A DNA stretch of 45,553 bases from Providencia heimbachae ATCC 35613 (GTDB lineage: Bacteria; Pseudomonadota; Gammaproteobacteria; Enterobacterales; Enterobacteriaceae), in the NCBI RefSeq assembly GCF_001655055.1, contig NZ_LXEW01000023.1, positions 1 to 45,553 of the forward strand, read 5' to 3'. This document shows positions 41,615-45,553 of this stretch, one piece after another. The position numbers and the translations under genes were made by a program. Below the pieces are notes generated by a model, which worked only from the letters and a program-made list of their open reading frames with translations, had not been told where the DNA came from and searched no databases. Positions within the stretch are counted from its first letter, which is position 1. The number at the start of each line of letters is the position of its first letter.

Positions 41615-41626
41615 CGGAGGGACGGT

Positions 41627-42208
41627 ATGAAAAGGACACATCTATACCGCATTGTCGCGCTCTGCGCTGCATTGCCCTTAGCAGCATTCGCTATCGACAA
41701 CTGGGAAGTCGAAGGGCTACATGGGCAAATAAGGGTTAATGGGCAACTGACTGAAGCACCTTGTAGGCTTGATATGGCATCGGCATGGCAGGAAGTTTCT
41801 CTTGGTGATGTCCCTGCATATCGCTTACGTAAAGCAGGAAATGAGGCAGAACCTGTTCCATTTACGCTTCTATTTCGTGACTGCATCCGTACTCAAGGTG
41901 TGATGTATGACCAAAGAACAGATACCCCAACTTGGGATGCGATGCAACCTATCGCCACCGTATCATTCGTTGCGCCAGCAGACACGCATTACCCTGAAAT
42001 GCTCGCCGTTAAAGGGGTTTCAGGCTTAGCGTTAAAAGTGACTGATAAACAAAAGAATGATATTCGCCTTGGCTCACGTGGTCGTCCCCAATTTTTAGAA
42101 TTTCCGCAAGGCTCGCTGACCTACTATGTCACGCCGGTTAGGACGCCCGAAAAATTAAGTGAAGGCCAATTCAGAGCCGTAATGGATTTTAGGGTGAATT
42201 ATGACTGA
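41627..42208 (+). CDS. mrpE: MrpE-like fimbrial minor subunit
   Basis: A 193-residue pilin-domain protein: signal peptide ending FAIDN, GQLTEAPCRLDMASAWQEV, second Cys in LFRDCIRTQG, end FRAVMDFRVNYD. A strong GGAGGGA site precedes the ATG. Position after the chaperone equals mrpE. A long insertion of about 25 residues follows the second Cys (MYDQRTDTPTWDAMQ), also seen in the cluster A homologue. Confidence 0.85.
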   Translation: MKRTHLYRIVALCAALPLAAFAIDNWEVEGLHGQIRVNGQLTEAPCRLDMASAWQEVSLGDVPAYRLRKAGNEAEPVPFTLLFRDCIRTQGVMYDQRTDTPTWDAMQPIATVSFVAPADTHYPEMLAVKGVSGLALKVTDKQKNDIRLGSRGRPQFLEFPQGSLTYYVTPVRTPEKLSEGQFRAVMDFRVNYD

Positions 42209-42746
42209 TTTGATTAAATGGCAACATCATAAAAAATTAGCGCTAGCGACGCTGCTTTTCGCTTCAACTGTGCAAGCGAATTTACCGGAATCACGCGTGC
42301 TCCCTTCGGCTGGAACGCGTGCAACTCCCGGTATTGTGTACGTCAATATTCGAGGTGTGGTACTTGCGCCACCCCCTTGCGTGATCAATGACGGCAATCT
42401 AATCGATATTAATTTTGGTGAAGTCATGTCGACCCGTATTGATGGCAGCGCTTACAAAATGCCCGTTAATTACAATATTAAGTGTGAAAAAATGCCTAGC
42501 AAAGCGATGAAAATGTCAGTGGAAGGCAACACCGCTGACTTTGATACTCAATCGCTTTCGACCAACATTGAAGGCTTAGGTATTGCAGTTATGCGCAATG
42601 ACAGCAAATTACCGGTAGGGCAAACCATTAATTTCACCTATCCGAATGCACCTCAGTTCTCCGTTGTCCCAGTAAGAGATATGAGTAAAACCTTAACTGG
42701 CGGCTATTTTGAAGCGGTTGCCACCTTACTAATCGACTATCAATGA
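42201..42746 (+). CDS. mrpF: MrpF-like fimbrial minor subunit
   Basis: A 181-residue pilin-domain protein overlapping mrpE by eight bases. After the signal peptide it has APPPCVINDGNLIDINFGEV and YNIKCEKMP, ending ATLLIDYQ. It is clearly related to the next gene (same C-x-I-x-D-x-N-x-I-D pattern) and to the pilin domain of the cluster A adhesin. Which of the two is the orthologue of Proteus mrpF cannot be decided here. Confidence 0.8.
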   Translation: MTDLIKWQHHKKLALATLLFASTVQANLPESRVLPSAGTRATPGIVYVNIRGVVLAPPPCVINDGNLIDINFGEVMSTRIDGSAYKMPVNYNIKCEKMPSKAMKMSVEGNTADFDTQSLSTNIEGLGIAVMRNDSKLPVGQTINFTYPNAPQFSVVPVRDMSKTLTGGYFEAVATLLIDYQ

Positions 42747-42760
42747 GAGGAGCCTCCGTT

Positions 42761-43252
42761 ATGTTTCCCTTTATATCAAAAAGCACTCTCATGATTAGCC
42801 TATTAATACTTGTATCAAACAATATTGCATTAGCAAACAACATGAAACTGCATGGCATTTTACTTGAACCGCCAGCCTGCACTATTCAAGACGATAACGT
42901 CATTGATGTCTTCTTTGGTAAAAACGTCGGGATCCATCGGGTTGATGGCATCAACTATACCCAAGAAGTGGATTATAAACTGGTGTGCGCTGCAAATAGT
43001 AAAGGTTGGGTACTTGGGCTTTCCATTATTGGGCCTCAAAGCAATTTTGACAGTGCGGCACTGCAAACTAATGTGAATAACCTTGCTATTCGCCTCACTC
43101 AAAATGGTAAACCTTTTGAAATCAATAAACGTATCGCCATTACGCCAACGACGCCCCCTTCATTAAAAGCAGTGCCAATTAAACGTCCGGGAAGTGATTT
43201 ACCTGAAGGGGCATTTTCTGTTACAGCGACATTGCTAGCGGAGTATCAATAA
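42761..43252 (+). CDS. MrpF paralogue, extra fimbrial minor subunit
   Basis: A 163-residue pilin-domain protein: EPPACTIQDDNVIDVFFGKN, YKLVCAANSK, end TATLLAEYQ. It looks like a diverged tandem copy of the preceding gene. I take the ATG at 42761, with GAGGAG 9 bases upstream; the ATG at 42743 overlaps the mrpF stop but has no such site. The Proteus mirabilis mrp operon, as I know it, has one gene fewer in this stretch. Confidence 0.8.
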   Translation: MFPFISKSTLMISLLILVSNNIALANNMKLHGILLEPPACTIQDDNVIDVFFGKNVGIHRVDGINYTQEVDYKLVCAANSKGWVLGLSIIGPQSNFDSAALQTNVNNLAIRLTQNGKPFEINKRIAITPTTPPSLKAVPIKRPGSDLPEGAFSVTATLLAEYQ

Positions 43253-43782
43253 TGAACCGATACGTAAAGATAAGTTTATTGATGGTACTGCTATCGATTC
43301 AGGGTATTGCACTCGCCATTCCCGATAATTTGCATTTTCACGGCATCTTGGTGGAAGAACCTTGCATCATCAAACCCGGTGATGAATCCGTGCGATTAGA
43401 TTTTGGTAATGTGCCAGATAAAAACCTGTATGCCTACGGTAGAACAGTTAGCGAAGCATTCACGATTAATTTAGCGGAGTGTGATACCAGTATTGGCAAA
43501 TCAGTCAATGTGACGTTTTCAGGTACCCCAAGCGTAATTCTTCCCGGTTACTTGGCACTCCAAGATAGTAGTAGTGCCAATGGTTTTGTTATTGGTATCG
43601 AAGATGGCGCAGGAACTTTTTTACCCATAAATAAAAAAGGGGAGAAATTACCCTTAGCTGATGGCTCAACTCAATTAAAATTTAAGGCTTATTTAAAAGG
43701 TGAACCGGATGCTATCGCACAACAAAAAATCAAACGTGGCCCTTTCAATGCCATCGCAACATTTAAACTCGATTACGAATAA
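43252..43782 (+). CDS. mrpG: MrpG-like fimbrial minor subunit
   Basis: A 176-residue pilin-domain protein: DNLHFHGILVEEPCIIKPGDESVRLDFGNV, second Cys in NLAECDTSIG, GYLALQDSSSANGFVIGI, end NAIATFKLDYE. The ATG overlaps the previous stop (TAATG). Placed directly before the tip adhesin, as mrpG. Confidence 0.85.
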   Translation: MNRYVKISLLMVLLSIQGIALAIPDNLHFHGILVEEPCIIKPGDESVRLDFGNVPDKNLYAYGRTVSEAFTINLAECDTSIGKSVNVTFSGTPSVILPGYLALQDSSSANGFVIGIEDGAGTFLPINKKGEKLPLADGSTQLKFKAYLKGEPDAIAQQKIKRGPFNAIATFKLDYE

Positions 43783-43796
43783 GGCTATTAATTAAC

Positions 43797-44621
43797 ATGA
43801 AATGGTTATCGTATTTATCTCTTGCTTGTATAGCGACCGCTTCTCTCCCTGCTTCTGCGGCAATCTTTTCTTATATTACAGAAGCAACGGGCACACCCAG
43901 TAATGCACAATATGCTTATGTAATTGAACGCTGGGATGAAGAAAATGATGGAACGCCTAGCCCTTGTTATGGTTGGTCAAGATGTTTTATCAACATAAAC
44001 CATAAACATACGGCAACGGGTAATCCAGGAAGTGTCGCGCGATCCCTCGTCGAGGTCACTGGTCTAAGAACCATGAAAGAAGTGCGTGCCGCAGTATTAA
44101 GAGTTACTAATTTTCCCATCAATGGACGAACTAATCACGTAGGCGAATCATTAGCTAAAAACCAAGAGTGCGTAGGATTATTTTACCAAAGTGTTAGTAG
44201 CGGCTTAGTGGAATCATCAGGTCGTTTATTACCCGGTTCGTTGTGTGGTATCGCACCGCCACCTGTTGGTGCCTGTAAAATATCTGAAGCCAGTGTTGAT
44301 ATTAACTATGGTGATATTGATGAAGTCAGCCTTCCAAACGCAACCGAATCATCATCCTTTACCGTCACTTGTAACATTCAAATGGATGTATTAGTTATCG
44401 CTTCAGGTATGGATAACGGCAAAGTCAGATTACGAGACGATGGCAGCTTAAAAGCCAATTTATTTCTCAATAATACCGTTCCTGGGCAAACCGGCGTGTC
44501 AGTCAGAGTGCCGGCGGGCGGAGGCGTTAAGGTGGGGATCACGTCAAAACTCGAAACCAATGGACGTGTTAAAGCGGGCCCTTTTCAAGGTGCAGGTTCA
44601 CTTATTTTAACAGTACCATAA
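43797..44621 (+). CDS. mrpH: MrpH zinc-dependent tip adhesin
   Basis: A 274-residue two-domain adhesin close in length and sequence to Proteus MrpH: AIFSYITEATGTPSNAQYAY, PCYGWSRCFININHKHTATG, NQECVGLFYQSVSSG, LLPGSLCGIAPPPVGACKI, then the pilin domain with VTCNIQMDV and GAGSLILTVP. His69 and His71 (HKH) and His114 (TNHVG) correspond to the three His that bind zinc in the Proteus protein, and the Cys pairs are kept. It should cap the fimbria and mediate binding. Confidence 0.93.
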   Translation: MKWLSYLSLACIATASLPASAAIFSYITEATGTPSNAQYAYVIERWDEENDGTPSPCYGWSRCFININHKHTATGNPGSVARSLVEVTGLRTMKEVRAAVLRVTNFPINGRTNHVGESLAKNQECVGLFYQSVSSGLVESSGRLLPGSLCGIAPPPVGACKISEASVDINYGDIDEVSLPNATESSSFTVTCNIQMDVLVIASGMDNGKVRLRDDGSLKANLFLNNTVPGQTGVSVRVPAGGGVKVGITSKLETNGRVKAGPFQGAGSLILTVP

Positions 44622-44638
44622 ACAATTAGGTCATCATT

Positions 44639-44986
44639 ATGTCTATAAGAAATGATAGTGAAAGGATCCATTACTCTATAGGTCAGCGTATTTTAAAAAA
44701 ACGTAAAGAGCTTGGCTATACCGGCTCGCAACTCGCGAAACTATTGGATGTCAGCCAACAGCAAGTATCGCGTTATGAAAGAGGGAAAAATAAAATTAAC
44801 CTTCTGAGTTTATTCAAAATTGCCGTTGCATTGAAAACACCAATGAACTGGTTTTTAGAGGATATTACCGAGCAATATTCCAATGAAGTCGATAACGGAG
44901 GAAATGCTTCGATAAATGGTACACATAATTTAATGCAATCTCATGATTCGATGCAATTGGCCGCTGAAATAACGCTACTAAGATAA
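44639..44986 (+). CDS. mrpJ: MrpJ transcriptional regulator
   Basis: A 115-residue XRE-type regulator: YTGSQLAKLLDVSQQQVSRYERGKNKI forms the HTH with the SQQQ-S-RYE motif of MrpJ. In Proteus it represses flagellar genes when fimbriae are made. Last gene of the mrp operon, 17 bases behind mrpH, so it is expected to be made only when the switch is ON. Confidence 0.92.
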   Translation: MSIRNDSERIHYSIGQRILKKRKELGYTGSQLAKLLDVSQQQVSRYERGKNKINLLSLFKIAVALKTPMNWFLEDITEQYSNEVDNGGNASINGTHNLMQSHDSMQLAAEITLLR

Positions 44987-45379
44987 CGCCATGCGCTTAT
45001 CATTTGTCACCACTCAATAGCGCGGTCAACTCACTCATGACCGCGCCTATTTACCCATATAATTTAAAATACCGTAAAGAGAATTCTATTTGTTCGATAC
45101 ATTGCTATTATTTTGATATAACCTAATTTAAATTAGAACTGTAATCAATTAGTCCTGTAACAGAGTAAAATAAATCGAATTAGTCTCTAAAATAAGATTA
45201 ATTTAAAATAAGTGTTTATACCTAAATAGAATCTCATTAATAATAACTTACCCGATAATCTATAAAAATTCAGTTATTACAATATTCAGATTATTCACTT
45301 GCTTATCAAATAGCATAATTAATCATAACTCTATATCATTCCAGCTTATTATTTACGATAACATTAAATAGAGATGATA
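44987..45379. other. AT-rich intergenic region after the mrp operon
   Basis: Nearly 400 bases. The left part holds the terminator-like hairpin; the rest is AT-rich and presumably contains the promoter of the next gene. I see no gene in it. Confidence 0.5.
45020..45046 (+). terminator. Hairpin behind mrpJ, probable terminator
   Basis: Nine perfect base pairs (GCGCGGTCA with TGACCGCGC), loop of nine, extendable by ATAG/CTAT with a bulge. The T-run after it is weak (TATTTACC). Confidence 0.6.
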
Positions 45380-45553
45380 ATGGAAAATAAGCAATACTCA
45401 GAAAAATGGCAAAAACGTTTTAAATTTTTTGACACCTATGGTTCACCAAGTACGCCTGAGTTTAAAGCCGCATTAAAAGCGGAATCTTTTGGCGGACGAA
45501 TTCTAATTAATATGAATATTTTCGCCTTTTTCTTTGGCTTTATTTATTTTTTA
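45380..45553 (+). CDS. DUF2628-type membrane protein, 5' part only
   Basis: 58 codons up to the window edge, from an ATG with AGAGA upstream. The sequence KWQKRFKFFDTYGSP, then PEFKAAL, FGGRILINMNIFAFFFGFIY, fits the start of DUF2628 proteins: a short cytoplasmic part followed by the first membrane segment. Function unknown. It marks the return to ordinary chromosomal genes. Confidence 0.75.
   Translation, partial: MENKQYSEKWQKRFKFFDTYGSPSTPEFKAALKAESFGGRILINMNIFAFFFGFIYFL

Overview
The window looks like the chromosome of an AT-rich enterobacterium of the Morganellaceae (Providencia/Proteus type). The best evidence is a complete MR/P-type (mrp) fimbrial operon at the right end, with its own MrpI-type recombinase, MrpH-type zinc adhesin and MrpJ-type regulator. 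No species can be fixed from this sequence alone.

Left part (1 to about 8,335): the distal end of a genomic island. It starts with at least 15 perfect copies of an 8-bp repeat. It then carries a Cys-rich zinc-finger-like protein, an AlpA-type regulator, an unknown 307-residue protein, a YaaW-like protein, a WYL-domain regulator, two small secreted proteins, a very small protein, an ArdB/KlcA antirestriction protein and a YfjQ-type DUF932 protein. The end is marked by a short tandem repeat, a 3'-terminal fragment of a tRNA-Phe gene (attachment site) and the terminator normally found behind such a tRNA.

Middle part (8,451 to 21,977, all on the minus strand): a tightly coupled gene set that I do not recognise as a described system. 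In transcription order it has a PglL-like O-oligosaccharyltransferase, a 66-residue peptide with a 15-residue double-glycine leader and four Cys, a DsbA-like thiol oxidoreductase, an LpxL-like acyltransferase, a C39-peptidase ABC exporter, MacA, MacB and a NodT/TolC-type outer-membrane factor. It closes with a small fatty-acid-type assembly line (ketosynthase, MaoC-like dehydratase, acyl carrier protein, ketoreductase). My inference is that it makes, matures, exports and possibly acylates (and perhaps glycosylates) a class II microcin-like peptide.

Right part (22,008 to 44,986): three chaperone-usher fimbrial operons in about 23 kb. Cluster A (minus, seven genes) has an MrpJ-like regulator upstream and a two-domain adhesin, and runs into the PglL-like gene. 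Cluster B (minus, four genes) is a minimal pilin-usher-chaperone-adhesin operon ending in a strong terminator. Cluster C (plus) is the mrp operon with one pilin gene more than the nine-gene Proteus layout. Between the mrpI-like recombinase and mrpA lies a segment of about 256 bp bounded by imperfect 21-bp inverted repeats. It holds a good sigma-70 promoter that points away from mrpA, so this sequence seems to show the OFF phase. The window ends inside a DUF2628 membrane protein gene.
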